NCBI RefSeq assembly: GCF_000238355.1
Contig: NZ_AHCA01000001.1
Coordinates: 620,001-684,000 of the forward strand
Reading direction: 5' to 3'
Length of the DNA stretch: 64,000 nucleotides
From: Pseudoalteromonas haloplanktis ATCC 14393
GTDB lineage: Bacteria; Pseudomonadota; Gammaproteobacteria; Enterobacterales; Alteromonadaceae
Under the pieces are notes generated by a model, which did not search any database, was not told the origin of the DNA, and saw only the letters and a list, made by a program, of their open reading frames with translations. Positions within the stretch are counted from its first letter, which is position 1, and each line of letters begins with the position of its first letter. Position numbers and translations under genes: made by a program. Shown here one piece after another: positions 28,720 through 37,464 of this stretch.

Positions 28720-30348
28720 ATGATCGAATTAAGTACACTAGACTGGCTGGTGCTAGCAGGGTTTTTTGTCTTGCTATTGGCCGTTGTCGTCGTCTCCATG
28801 AGACAAAAAGAAGAAGATACTACAGATTATTTTTTAGCGGGGCGTAATGCCAGTTGGTTGGTAATTGGCGCGTCAATATTTGCATCGAATATAGGCTCTG
28901 AGCATTTAGTTGGTCTATCTGGCGCAGGTGCACAGTCTGGCATGGCGTTAGCCCATTGGGAAATGCAATCATGGATAATATTATTACTTGGTTGGGTGTT
29001 TGTGCCCTTTTATTGGAGTAGTAAAGTTTATACCATGCCGGAGTTTCTAGAGCGCCGCTTTAATTCTAAATCGCGTACTTTTTTATCGGTTATCTCGTTA
29101 ATCAGTTATGTACTCACCAAAGTCGCCGTGACTGTTTATGCTGGGGGGATCGCGTTTAAAACAATTCTCGGTATTGAAAGTATTTGGGGCATAGACTTTT
29201 TCTGGATATCCGCTATAGGCTTAGTCGTGATCACCGGTATCTATACCGTTCTCGGTGGTATGAAAGCAATAATGTGGACCTCGGTGCTACAAACCCCTGT
29301 GTTGATCATCGGCTCTGTGGTTATCTTAGTTGTTGGTTTGGATAAAGTCGGTGGCTGGTCAGAAGTAGAGCGCTTAAATGATGTAAACATGCACTTAATT
29401 CGCAGCGCTTCCGATAAAGAATTCCCATGGCCGGGCATCATTTTTGGTTCATTCATCATTGGCTTTTGGTACTGGTGTACTGACCAATATATCGTACAAC
29501 GGGTACTTTCAGCCAAAGGCATTAAAGAAGCCCGCCGCGGTACTATGTTTGCAGGCTACTTAAAATTACTCCCTATTTTTATCTTCTTAGTACCAGGGAT
29601 GATAGCTTACGCATTAAAAGCGAAAGGCATAATTAGTTATGACAGTGCCGATCAAGCATTTCCTACACTGGTCGCAGAGCTACTACCGTCGGGTGTTAAA
29701 GGCATTGTAATTGGTGGCCTTGTTGCTGCATTGATGAGTTCGTTAGCGTCATTATTTAACTCATCAGCTACCTTATTTACTATCGACTTTTATAAGAAAT
29801 TCAAACCAGAATCAACTGAAAAACACCTGTTAAAAGTAGGTCGTTTAGCAACCGTTGCAATAGTTATTTTAGGTTTATTGTGGATACCTATTATGAGTTT
29901 AATTGCAGACGTACTGTATGAATATCTGCAGAGCGTGCAATCACTGATTGCTCCTGGTATTGCTGCGGTATTCTTATTAGGTTTATGCAGTAAACGTATC
30001 ACTCCAACGGCTGGTTTCGTTGGTTTAGTATCTGGCTTTATCTTGGGTATGATCCGCTTAGTGTTATTGCCATTTAAAGATGATTTAAGCGGCTCGTCAT
30101 TTGCGTGGATCACTGATATGAACTGGTTGTACTACTGTATCTTGCTGTTTGTAGTCGTGGTAGTACTGATGATTGTGGTGAGTATTTTCACAAAGCCTGC
30201 CAGTGATGAACAACTCAAAGGACTAACCTTCTCAAGTCTAGATAAAGCCACTTTAAAAGAAGTAGCAGCTGGTTTAGATAAATGGGATTACATTCATACC
30301 GCAGGGATCATCGGGATCACGGCATTTATTTACTACCGTTTCTGGTAA
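28720..30348 (+). CDS. Sodium:solute symporter (SSS/SGLT family), probable arabinose uptake
   Basis: The product is an inner-membrane symporter of 542 residues with about 14 helices. SGLT-like sections include DYFLAGRNASWLVIGASIFA, SNIGSEHLVGLSG and the sodium-site helix LVAALMSSLASLFNSSAT. SGLT relatives carry sugars with sodium, which suits a marine host. Divergent from the GntR gene and behind a candidate operator, it likely imports L-arabinose. Two ATGs (28708, 28720) are possible; the second has GGA eight bases upstream. It ends at a terminator. Confidence 0.9.
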   Translation: MIELSTLDWLVLAGFFVLLLAVVVVSMRQKEEDTTDYFLAGRNASWLVIGASIFASNIGSEHLVGLSGAGAQSGMALAHWEMQSWIILLLGWVFVPFYWSSKVYTMPEFLERRFNSKSRTFLSVISLISYVLTKVAVTVYAGGIAFKTILGIESIWGIDFFWISAIGLVVITGIYTVLGGMKAIMWTSVLQTPVLIIGSVVILVVGLDKVGGWSEVERLNDVNMHLIRSASDKEFPWPGIIFGSFIIGFWYWCTDQYIVQRVLSAKGIKEARRGTMFAGYLKLLPIFIFLVPGMIAYALKAKGIISYDSADQAFPTLVAELLPSGVKGIVIGGLVAALMSSLASLFNSSATLFTIDFYKKFKPESTEKHLLKVGRLATVAIVILGLLWIPIMSLIADVLYEYLQSVQSLIAPGIAAVFLLGLCSKRITPTAGFVGLVSGFILGMIRLVLLPFKDDLSGSSFAWITDMNWLYYCILLFVVVVVLMIVVSIFTKPASDEQLKGLTFSSLDKATLKEVAAGLDKWDYIHTAGIIGITAFIYYRFW

Positions 30349-30367
30349 AACTTAATTCCAACCTTTT

Positions 30368-30392
30368 AGGGTGCCAATGGCACCCTTTTTTC
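30368..30392 (+). terminator. Rho-independent terminator after the symporter
   Basis: GGGTGCC-AAT-GGCACCC at 30369-30385 followed by six T's, 20 bases past the stop. The A-run needed for the opposite strand is weaker. Confidence 0.88.
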
Positions 30393-30409
30393 TGTTAAGC
30401 ACTCAGGTA

Positions 30410-31438
30410 TTAATCTGGCTGCTCTGGTGATAAAACCGGAAAACCATTTGCATCCCATTCGATAATACGCGCTCTAGCATGGCGATTTGGGTCTGTTAAA
30501 GGCGTACCTTTAAGGTCTTTATAATCACGACTATGGTAAATTAATAAATCTGTCACGCCATCTTCTGCTTTTACAAAACTACTATGGCCTGGACCAAAAC
30601 GCCCTACTGCTTCATTGCTGGCAAATAATGGCTGTTGCTTTTTATGCCAGCTTGTCGGATCAAGTAAGTCAGCATCTGCATCAGCCCATAACAAGCCCAT
30701 TGCATAACGATGATCAGTCGCACTGGCAGAATACGTAAGTAGCACTTTTCCCTCACGCACTAACACAGCAGCGCCTTCATTCACTTTATAGCCTTGTACT
30801 TCCCAATCCAGCGTAGGCTCTGTTATGGCAACAATTGGCTCTTTGATTGACGTGGGTGAATCCATTTCGGCAATCCACAGTGCGGAATTGTATGTTGCAG
30901 GTTGGTTTTGTTGCGCCCAGACAAGATAACGCTTTCCTTGGTGGCTAAATGTTGTAGCATCCAAAGAAAAGCTATCAAGGTGCGTTTTCAGCTGCCCCAT
31001 TTCTTGCCACTGCCCGTCCATCGGGTTTTCACTGTCATTTTTAAGTACAAACATACGAATACTAAACGGCTTTTCAACATCGCCCGCTGCAAAGTGAATG
31101 TACCAACTGCCGTCAACCTTATGCAGCTCTGGCGCCCAAATATTGGTACTCATAGGCCCTTTGTCATTTTTATGCCAAATCACTTTTGGCTTCGCAAGCT
31201 TCAAATCATTAAGTCGACATGCTTGGCGTAGCTCAATTTCGTCAAATTTAGGGGATGTGCCAATGAAGGTATAACAACCCGTTTTTTCATCACGGACTAA
31301 CCAAGGATCAGCACGTTGCAATACAATTGGATTATCGATTGGTGCTACACTGGTACTGCTATTAGCATCTGCATAACTAAATGTTGGCATGGCAAGTAAC
31401 ATACTCACAATGGGAAATAGAGAGCGTTTTTTTAGCAT
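30410..31438 (-). CDS. GH43 glycoside hydrolase, probable exo-alpha-L-arabinofuranosidase
   Basis: The 342-residue secreted enzyme has a signal peptide (cleavage after TFSYA) and the GH43 five-bladed propeller. The base aspartate is in LQRADPWLVRD, the pKa-modulating Asp in SFSLDATTF, and the acid glutamate in VNEGAAVLV. WAPELHKVDGSWYIHFAAG fits the exo-1,5-alpha-arabinofuranosidase branch (subfamily 26-like). It should trim arabinose from arabino-oligosaccharides in the periplasm. It is divergent from the endo-arabinanase, with a shared candidate operator between them. Confidence 0.88.
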   Translation of the reverse strand: MLKKRSLFPIVSMLLAMPTFSYADANSSTSVAPIDNPIVLQRADPWLVRDEKTGCYTFIGTSPKFDEIELRQACRLNDLKLAKPKVIWHKNDKGPMSTNIWAPELHKVDGSWYIHFAAGDVEKPFSIRMFVLKNDSENPMDGQWQEMGQLKTHLDSFSLDATTFSHQGKRYLVWAQQNQPATYNSALWIAEMDSPTSIKEPIVAITEPTLDWEVQGYKVNEGAAVLVREGKVLLTYSASATDHRYAMGLLWADADADLLDPTSWHKKQQPLFASNEAVGRFGPGHSSFVKAEDGVTDLLIYHSRDYKDLKGTPLTDPNRHARARIIEWDANGFPVLSPEQPD

Positions 31439-31477
31439 AATTTTTATCCTGTTATTTGTCTTGTTTTCATTGTTAAT

Positions 31478-31500
31478 ATTGTATTACATATATTATAGTA
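31478..31500. promoter_or_regulatory. Candidate operator between two divergent GH43 genes
   Basis: ATTGTATTACATATTATAGT at 31478-31497 belongs to the recurring TTGTATKATA family. It is placed to control both divergent genes. Confidence 0.5.
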
Positions 31501-31541
31501 GCTGAATAAGTGTAATGATTAAAATAAAAAAGGTAGCAACT

Positions 31542-32552
31542 ATGAAACATGCAAAAAAACTCATCCAAGCAGGTAAATTACTCGGTGTAAGTACACTACT
31601 TTGTTTAGCGAGTAACGCCATGGCTAAACAAGTTGAAGTACACGATCCGGTGATGACCAAAGAAGGTGACACTTATTACGTTTTTAGCACGGGTATGGGC
31701 ATCACTTATTACGAATCAAAAGATATGAAAGAGTGGCAGCTTACTGGTCGCGTATTTAAAGACGAGCCAAGCTGGGCAAAACGAGTGGCGGCAAGTTTTG
31801 ATGGCCATTTATGGGCCCCCGATATCTATCAAAAAAATGGCAAGTTTTACTTATATTACTCAGTGTCTGCGTTTGGTAAAAACACCTCGGCGATTGGTGT
31901 AACGGTTAACGAAACCCTAGACCCTAAATCACCTGATTATAAATGGATAGATCACGGTATTGTTATTCAGTCTGTGCCTGAGCGCGATAACTGGAACGCG
32001 ATTGACCCTGCAATAATTGAAGATGATAACGGCACGCCGTGGATGAGTTTTGGTTCGTTCTGGGGCGGTCTTAAATTAGTTAAACTTGACGATGATATGG
32101 TACGTATTGCACAGCCGCAAGAATGGCATAGCATTTCAGCACGTCCAAACACCGAGCACGGCCCTGTTGAAGCGCCCTATATCTTCAAAAAGAATGGCTA
32201 CTACTATTTATTTGTGTCGTTTGATAAATGCTGCCAAGGTTTAGACAGTACTTACAATGTCCGTGTAGGACGCAGTAAAAACGTTGCAGGGCCATACCTT
32301 GATAAAGAAGGGCGTGATCTTAATCAAGGCGGTGGCTCACTGGTAATTGAAGGCAATAAAGACTGGGCAGCACTTGGCCACAATGCCGCCTACACCTTTG
32401 ACGGTAAAGATTACTTAGTACTTCATGCCTATGAAACCGCTGATAACGGCTTACAAAAACTGCGTATTCTACCTATGACATGGAGTGATAACTGGCCTGT
32501 GGTGGATAGCAAAGATCTGAATAAGCGTAAAACCAAACTTATTGAAAAGTAA
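31542..32552 (+). CDS. GH43 endo-alpha-1,5-L-arabinanase
   Basis: The 336-residue secreted enzyme has a signal peptide (LLCLASNAMA). It has the compact five-bladed propeller of endo-arabinanases: base Asp in VEVHDPVMT, WAPDIYQKNGKFYLYYSVSA, modulating Asp in NAIDPAII, and acid Glu in GPVEAPYIF. DKCCQGLDSTYNVRVGRS matches the arabinanase core closely. It cuts the 1,5-linked arabinan backbone. The ATG at 31542 follows AAGGT and starts the signal peptide; a start at 31515 would extend it. It ends at a terminator. Confidence 0.92.
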   Translation: MKHAKKLIQAGKLLGVSTLLCLASNAMAKQVEVHDPVMTKEGDTYYVFSTGMGITYYESKDMKEWQLTGRVFKDEPSWAKRVAASFDGHLWAPDIYQKNGKFYLYYSVSAFGKNTSAIGVTVNETLDPKSPDYKWIDHGIVIQSVPERDNWNAIDPAIIEDDNGTPWMSFGSFWGGLKLVKLDDDMVRIAQPQEWHSISARPNTEHGPVEAPYIFKKNGYYYLFVSFDKCCQGLDSTYNVRVGRSKNVAGPYLDKEGRDLNQGGGSLVIEGNKDWAALGHNAAYTFDGKDYLVLHAYETADNGLQKLRILPMTWSDNWPVVDSKDLNKRKTKLIEK

Positions 32553-32564
32553 CACTAAGTAACG

Positions 32565-32595
32565 CAAAAAAAACCTGCACGTTGCAGGTTTTTTA
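32565..32595 (+). terminator. Rho-independent terminator after the arabinanase
   Basis: AAACCTGCA at 32571-32579 pairs with TGCAGGTTT at 32583-32591, followed by T's and preceded by a long A-run, so it can work in both directions. Confidence 0.88.
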
Positions 32596-32623
32596 TACTG
32601 TATTTTAATCCTTAGTGTGCATC

Positions 32624-33055
32624 TTAATTAAAGTCAATTAAGCTGATATCCATAAAAATAAGCTGCTCACTATCTGTTGCTAAAGACTCATTGAGTACAG
32701 TGCTATAAATATCGTAGGCAAGATGGGGTAAAATCAAGAGTTCATACCGGCTACCCTTTGTCATCAGCATCAACGCTTCTTGTAAGCCTTCGATTGCTTC
32801 GGCTATCTCATATTCGGCCAGCTGCTCAATTTGCCGAGTATCATAAAGCACATACCCTGTTGCAGTCATCACACGTTGTTGCACCTTAACAGTGGCATCC
32901 CATGACGGAGAATCACCACTGCCAAACTCAATTATGCGATACATTAAACCAGAACTTGTTACATGCACGCCCGGTTGAGCTATATATTGCTCTGCAAGCG
33001 GGTAGCGAGCGATACTGGCTCTAGAATTAACATCGTTGTAATGGTGTAAACTCAT
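32624..33055 (-). CDS. FKBP-type peptidyl-prolyl isomerase-like protein
   Basis: This 143-residue protein has the outline of the FKBP domain seen in FklB/FkpA C-termini: SSGLMYRIIEFGSGDSP, then VKVQQRVMTATGYVLYDT, then IEGLQEALMLMTKGSRYELLI. No signal peptide is present, so it appears cytoplasmic. Several aromatic residues that line the isomerase pocket are not evident, so catalysis is uncertain. It begins 10 bases after the GH127 gene on the same strand and is probably co-transcribed, which is unexpected for a glycan locus. The ATG at 33055 follows AGGTG. Confidence 0.7.
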   Translation of the reverse strand: MSLHHYNDVNSRASIARYPLAEQYIAQPGVHVTSSGLMYRIIEFGSGDSPSWDATVKVQQRVMTATGYVLYDTRQIEQLAEYEIAEAIEGLQEALMLMTKGSRYELLILPHLAYDIYSTVLNESLATDSEQLIFMDISLIDFN

Positions 33056-33064
33056 ATTCACCTG

Positions 33065-35521
33065 CTACTTATTATTAATTAAGCGAATACCATAAATACC
33101 ACCGGCAACAGAGCCCTGCTCGGCGCTAAAACGCAGAGTTAATGACCTTGTTTGTTTCATGGCATCAGTTAATGGGTAATCAATGCTATAAAATTCTGTG
33201 TCAGTTTGCTGAGCCGGCAAACTTACTTTTGCCAACACCTGTCCATTAATAGTGATGGTAAACTTACGGCCTACATCGGCATTAAAGTAACGAATACGCA
33301 GTGCCACTGCTTGCTGATCTGGGTTGGCTAATGTGTATTCAAACCAGCCTGTTGCATCACGCCAATGGTGGCCATTATTCACGCCTGCGCGGGTGTTTTC
33401 GCCTTTAAAGTCATGCTCTACTTCAGGCTGTTGCTCACCCGGTGTAATTTGGTCAACCGTCAATAATCGTAACTGCTCTTTTGCGTGTTCTGCTGCTTTT
33501 GACTCTTTTACAAATTGGCTGAATTCAGCTTCACTTTGCTGCGGCCAATAAACTTGATAGCGACTATCATGCAGCCTAAAGAACGGAATTAACTGAGTTG
33601 TTTGTGTACTTCCTATGCCCTGCTGAGCAATAGCGACATTTTTATCTGTGGTAAAAGCCAGCTCAGCACTTGGAGCACGCTTTAAGTCAGCAATGAACTG
33701 CTCAGGCTCACTTAGCATAATAGGCAGTGCATCAGGTGGACACGTAGGCCCCGCAGCAATATGGCCCATGCGGCTGTTATCTGCCACAAAATTTAATTGT
33801 TCATTTTTAAATGCCTGAACTTTGGTAGCCATAACCACAGGACCATACAACACAGCGTAATAATCTTGGCCATCCGGCAGTTGCTCTGTGTACAGCTTTG
33901 GCGCTAAAGTAAAAGTTAATTTGTCGCCATCATGCCAGTCATGTTTGATGGTGTAATAGCCCTGCTCTGCAATAGCATTGATTGCTTTGCCATTAAGTTC
34001 AAATTGCAATTCATCAGCAACCCAACTTGGTTTACGAATATGTAACTGTGCATTGGCATTATAGTTTTTGTCTAATGTATTAATAATTAACGTAATATTA
34101 TTAGCATCAGGAAAATGACTTTGTTGAGTTACTTTTAAGCCTTGTTGCTGCCATTGTAGCGTACTTGGAATAAATAAATTTACCCATAAACTATCATCAT
34201 GCTTACTGTAGATAAGCTCACCATATTTACTGTGATTTTCAATACCCGAGCCAACACAACACCACATAGAATCTTGCACCGATGAATACATACGATAGTG
34301 CCCAGGACGCATCGAGGTAAAGTACACTAAACCGCCATGTTCAGGGTGCTGCGATGATAAAATATGGTTATATGTGGCGCGCTCATAGTACTCTAAATAA
34401 CGGGTATCAGCGGTTTTTAAAAACAATAACTTACTAAGTTTCATCATGTTGTAAGTGTTGCAGGTTTCTGGGCCTTCAACGTCTTCAACCATAGGGGTAA
34501 AGTCTTTTTTATCGTGAAAATGCTCACGTACACTGTTACCACCAATGGCCACTGAGCGCTCTTTAGTCACTGTTTGCCAAAAGTAATCTGCGCCTTGCTG
34601 CCATGCTTGATCGTCACTGGCATCGGCTACTTTCAACATACCAATAATTTTGGGGATTTGAGTATTGGCATGTAAACCATTTAGCTTATCTTGTTTTTCT
34701 AAAAGCGGATCAATAATGCTGTTATGGGTAAATTGGCGCGCTAGTTTTAAGTAACGTTTGTCATCACTGATTGTTGCCATATCAGCAAATACCGCATTTA
34801 AACCACCGTATTCTGAATACAGCATCTGTTGAATTTGTTCATCGCTTAACTTAGACGTTAAGTTTAAAAACCATTCGCCTAAATCAAACAGCATTGTTTT
34901 TGCTTGCTCACTGCCTGCAATCAAATAAGCATCACGAAGACCATGAAATATTTTGTCTATGTTATAAAGCGGCACCCAACGATCATTTAAACTAAATAAA
35001 TCGGCTTTAATATTGCCATTGCGTATCTGTTGCCACATTGCTTGACCATCAGGAATACCACCTAAGTAACCGTTATTAGCCTGTTGCGCTCGTTGTAGCT
35101 CATTTAACATGTAATCTAAACGACGCTTTAATTCTTCATCTCCCGTGGCCGCCCATGCAAGGCTTAACGCTGATAAGTAGTGCCCACCAATATGACCATC
35201 AAGTCCTGTGTCTTCCCAGTTACCATATGATGGCGCTTTTTGCTCGATACCTGCTTCACGCAAGTATGGAGCGAGTAACTGATCTGGGTGTAATGCGATT
35301 AAGTAACGCACATTCGTTTGTTGTGCATGTAAAAAGGGACCTGCCCCTAAACTTACTTGATCAAGTGCAAATAATTGCTGCTGGCTCGTTTTATCAGCTT
35401 GTTGCGCATTAAAAACGTCACTCGCTGCAGGCTGGCTTTGCTCGCTGCACGCACTTAGCATTACTAAAATAGCAGAAGCACTTGCCAACTGACGCAAGCG
35501 AATTTTTATTGCTACAAACAT
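33065..35521 (-). CDS. GH127 beta-L-arabinofuranosidase lipoprotein
   Basis: The 818-residue lipoprotein has the lipobox LSAC near residue 24. The (alpha/alpha)6 GH127 core (former DUF1680) follows: GNWEDTGLDGHIGGHYLSA, LYNIDKIFHGLRDA and GGNSVREHF. The zinc and nucleophile residues are visible as GPETCNTYNMMKL (near 350) and the paired cysteines of MWCCVGSGIENHSKYGELIY (near 420). In characterised members the pair's first Cys is the nucleophile. A beta-sandwich tail completes it. It removes beta-linked L-arabinofuranose, a linkage found in plant extensins and some arabinans. The ATG at 35521 follows AAGGA. The FKBP-like gene is downstream. Confidence 0.93.
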   Translation of the reverse strand: MFVAIKIRLRQLASASAILVMLSACSEQSQPAASDVFNAQQADKTSQQQLFALDQVSLGAGPFLHAQQTNVRYLIALHPDQLLAPYLREAGIEQKAPSYGNWEDTGLDGHIGGHYLSALSLAWAATGDEELKRRLDYMLNELQRAQQANNGYLGGIPDGQAMWQQIRNGNIKADLFSLNDRWVPLYNIDKIFHGLRDAYLIAGSEQAKTMLFDLGEWFLNLTSKLSDEQIQQMLYSEYGGLNAVFADMATISDDKRYLKLARQFTHNSIIDPLLEKQDKLNGLHANTQIPKIIGMLKVADASDDQAWQQGADYFWQTVTKERSVAIGGNSVREHFHDKKDFTPMVEDVEGPETCNTYNMMKLSKLLFLKTADTRYLEYYERATYNHILSSQHPEHGGLVYFTSMRPGHYRMYSSVQDSMWCCVGSGIENHSKYGELIYSKHDDSLWVNLFIPSTLQWQQQGLKVTQQSHFPDANNITLIINTLDKNYNANAQLHIRKPSWVADELQFELNGKAINAIAEQGYYTIKHDWHDGDKLTFTLAPKLYTEQLPDGQDYYAVLYGPVVMATKVQAFKNEQLNFVADNSRMGHIAAGPTCPPDALPIMLSEPEQFIADLKRAPSAELAFTTDKNVAIAQQGIGSTQTTQLIPFFRLHDSRYQVYWPQQSEAEFSQFVKESKAAEHAKEQLRLLTVDQITPGEQQPEVEHDFKGENTRAGVNNGHHWRDATGWFEYTLANPDQQAVALRIRYFNADVGRKFTITINGQVLAKVSLPAQQTDTEFYSIDYPLTDAMKQTRSLTLRFSAEQGSVAGGIYGIRLINNK

Positions 35522-35561
35522 ATGCAAAATCCTTATTATTTACTTATTATTTTTAGTCGCG

Positions 35562-36899
35562 TTATTTCGGTAGCTGCTGCTTTATCACCATTTCGGTATA
35601 GTATTGATCGGTAATTTTGTATTTATTTAAAATAAACCCAAGTAATGCGTGGAAAACCCCAGGAATAACCGTCAGCATTAACGCCAAGCCCATCAGTGTA
35701 AATTCAGATTGTTCGACATTAGGCTTGTACTCGAAAAACGCCAGTAATAAACCACCGGCAAGACCTGCTAAACCACCACCGGCTTTTTGGCAAAATGAGA
35801 TACCACCAAACGACAAACCTGAAGCACGCACCCCATCCTTAATTTCCCCGTAATCAACGGCTTCGGCGATTGCAGACCAAAAAACTGGCGCATGTAAATC
35901 AACCACAAAAGAAAGGATAATGTATAAAACAAACGCAAGGTATACATCACCGGGTTGCACAGCAAAATACATCACAACAGAAATCACCAGCACTGCGATT
36001 TGTGATTGGCGGAATAGCTTCATTTTGCAATAGCGCTGGGTGATCCAAGTACTGGCAACCATTGACACTATTGAAGCTGCAATACCGGCACTGGTAAACG
36101 CCCCCGCAAGAGTCGGCTCGCCTAAATAGTAGGTAGCGTAATACATAGCCACACTGCCGCGAATCGCATAACCTAACGTGCCAAGCACACATGCTGCACA
36201 CAATAATAACCACTGGTCATTTTTCAGTAGAGCTTTAAATTGAGTGGTAATACTTTCAGTTTGGGGTTCATGGGTAATACGCTCACGCGTGGTAAAAAAG
36301 CAAAATAAAAATAAGGCTACACCGCAAGTTGAGACTAAAATCATTGCCAGTTTATAACCATGAGCAATATCGCCACCGCCCCACATTGATGCTAATAACG
36401 GCACAGAGAAGACAATTATAACGTTCGCTATTTTTGCAAAGAACATCCGATAACCATTGGCTGATAAACGCTCTTTAGGATCGGCGGTAAGTACACCAAT
36501 ATAAGAAATATAGGGAATAGCCACACCAGTAAACATTAACGTTGCAAACAGATAAGTAAGGTATGCCCATACTAGTTTCATGTTGTAATCAAAATCTGGG
36601 GTCGTAAATAGTAGGACGATTGCAATACCATAAGGCACGGATAAGAATAAGAACCAATGGCGGAACTGACCCCAACGGGTTTTTACTCTGTCTGTAATTA
36701 CGCCCATTAATGGATCTGTAAATGCATCAACAAAACGCGCCACTAAAAATAAGATACCCATATCAACAGGGTCAAGGCCATAAATGTCAGTGTAGAAAAA
36801 CGACATAAAATAAAATAACGCAGCAACCATCACATTGACTGCCATATCGCCGGCACCAAAACCGACTTTTTCTACCACTGATAACTTTTGATTTTCCAT
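35562..36899 (-). CDS. GPH-family sugar:cation symporter (MelB/XylP type)
   Basis: This 445-residue transporter has 12 membrane helices. GPH features include the N-terminal FGAGDMAVNV segment, a helix 2/3 loop DAFTDPLMGVITDR and RWGQFRHW, and a C-half GVRASGLSFGG. Relatives import pentosides, hexuronides and oligosaccharides with sodium or protons. Directly upstream of the GH127 gene on the same strand (40-base gap), it probably carries arabinose or short arabino-oligosaccharides into the cytoplasm. It is the second inner-membrane sugar symporter of the locus. A candidate operator lies 150 bases upstream. Confidence 0.9.
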   Translation of the reverse strand: MENQKLSVVEKVGFGAGDMAVNVMVAALFYFMSFFYTDIYGLDPVDMGILFLVARFVDAFTDPLMGVITDRVKTRWGQFRHWFLFLSVPYGIAIVLLFTTPDFDYNMKLVWAYLTYLFATLMFTGVAIPYISYIGVLTADPKERLSANGYRMFFAKIANVIIVFSVPLLASMWGGGDIAHGYKLAMILVSTCGVALFLFCFFTTRERITHEPQTESITTQFKALLKNDQWLLLCAACVLGTLGYAIRGSVAMYYATYYLGEPTLAGAFTSAGIAASIVSMVASTWITQRYCKMKLFRQSQIAVLVISVVMYFAVQPGDVYLAFVLYIILSFVVDLHAPVFWSAIAEAVDYGEIKDGVRASGLSFGGISFCQKAGGGLAGLAGGLLLAFFEYKPNVEQSEFTLMGLALMLTVIPGVFHALLGFILNKYKITDQYYTEMVIKQQLPK

Positions 36900-37048
36900 A
36901 CTACTACCTAACTTTTAAAATAAGCGCTAGCGCCTATTTAAAATAAAAAAGGCCAACCTGAGGTCTGCAAAGCTAGTTAAGCCTTGAGAATGCCAGATGA
37001 CAGCCACTGCACTCGTTATTTTTGTAAATTAAATGCTAATTACATTGA

Positions 37049-37069
37049 TAGTATTATCATACTATTATG
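37049..37069. promoter_or_regulatory. Candidate operator upstream of the GPH symporter gene
   Basis: TAGTATTATCATACTATTAT contains, on the minus strand, AGTATGATAATAC, a close match to the recurring motif. Confidence 0.5.
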
Positions 37070-37101
37070 AACGCAACTATTTTCGACCGCTGAACAGTGA
37101 T

Positions 37102-37312
37102 TATACCAATCGTGTTAAGTTACTGACCATTTATAGCGACAGATAAATACAGTGATAACAAGGCATAAATTTTGACATGTAGTTGTTCTCGGCAATTGCT
37201 CCTGCATTGCTCTACCTCCTGCATCCATGCAGTCGTACATGAAAAATTTATAACGCAGTTAGCGCTTTATTTAGCCCGCTAGAATGGTTAAATATTTAAG
37301 TCGATTGGTATT
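37102..37312. repeat. Inverted-repeat-bounded intergenic element
   Basis: TATACCAATCGTGTTAA (37103-37119) mirrors TTAAGTCGATTGGTAT (37297-37312). The ~180-base interior has no open frame and includes ATAACGCAGTTAGCGC, similar to the interior of the element at 9124-9284. Likely a miniature mobile or palindromic repeat family. Confidence 0.6.
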
Positions 37313-37417
37313 ATTTCATTATAAGATTTTTGACAGAGTAAGTTCAGAAAAATGTGCGTGGTCACTTAACAAGTAATACACTTCAGGATGAAATAAGTCG
37401 AATAAATTAATAGCGTA

Positions 37418-37453
37418 AAGCATAAACCCCAAGTTTAACTGGGGCTTATGCTT
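37418..37453 (-). terminator. Hairpin after the TonB receptor gene
   Basis: AAGCATAAACCCCA and TGGGGCTTATGCTT form a long stem just past the receptor stop; the U-run is short. Confidence 0.6.
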
Positions 37454-37464
37454 TGCTTTACAGC

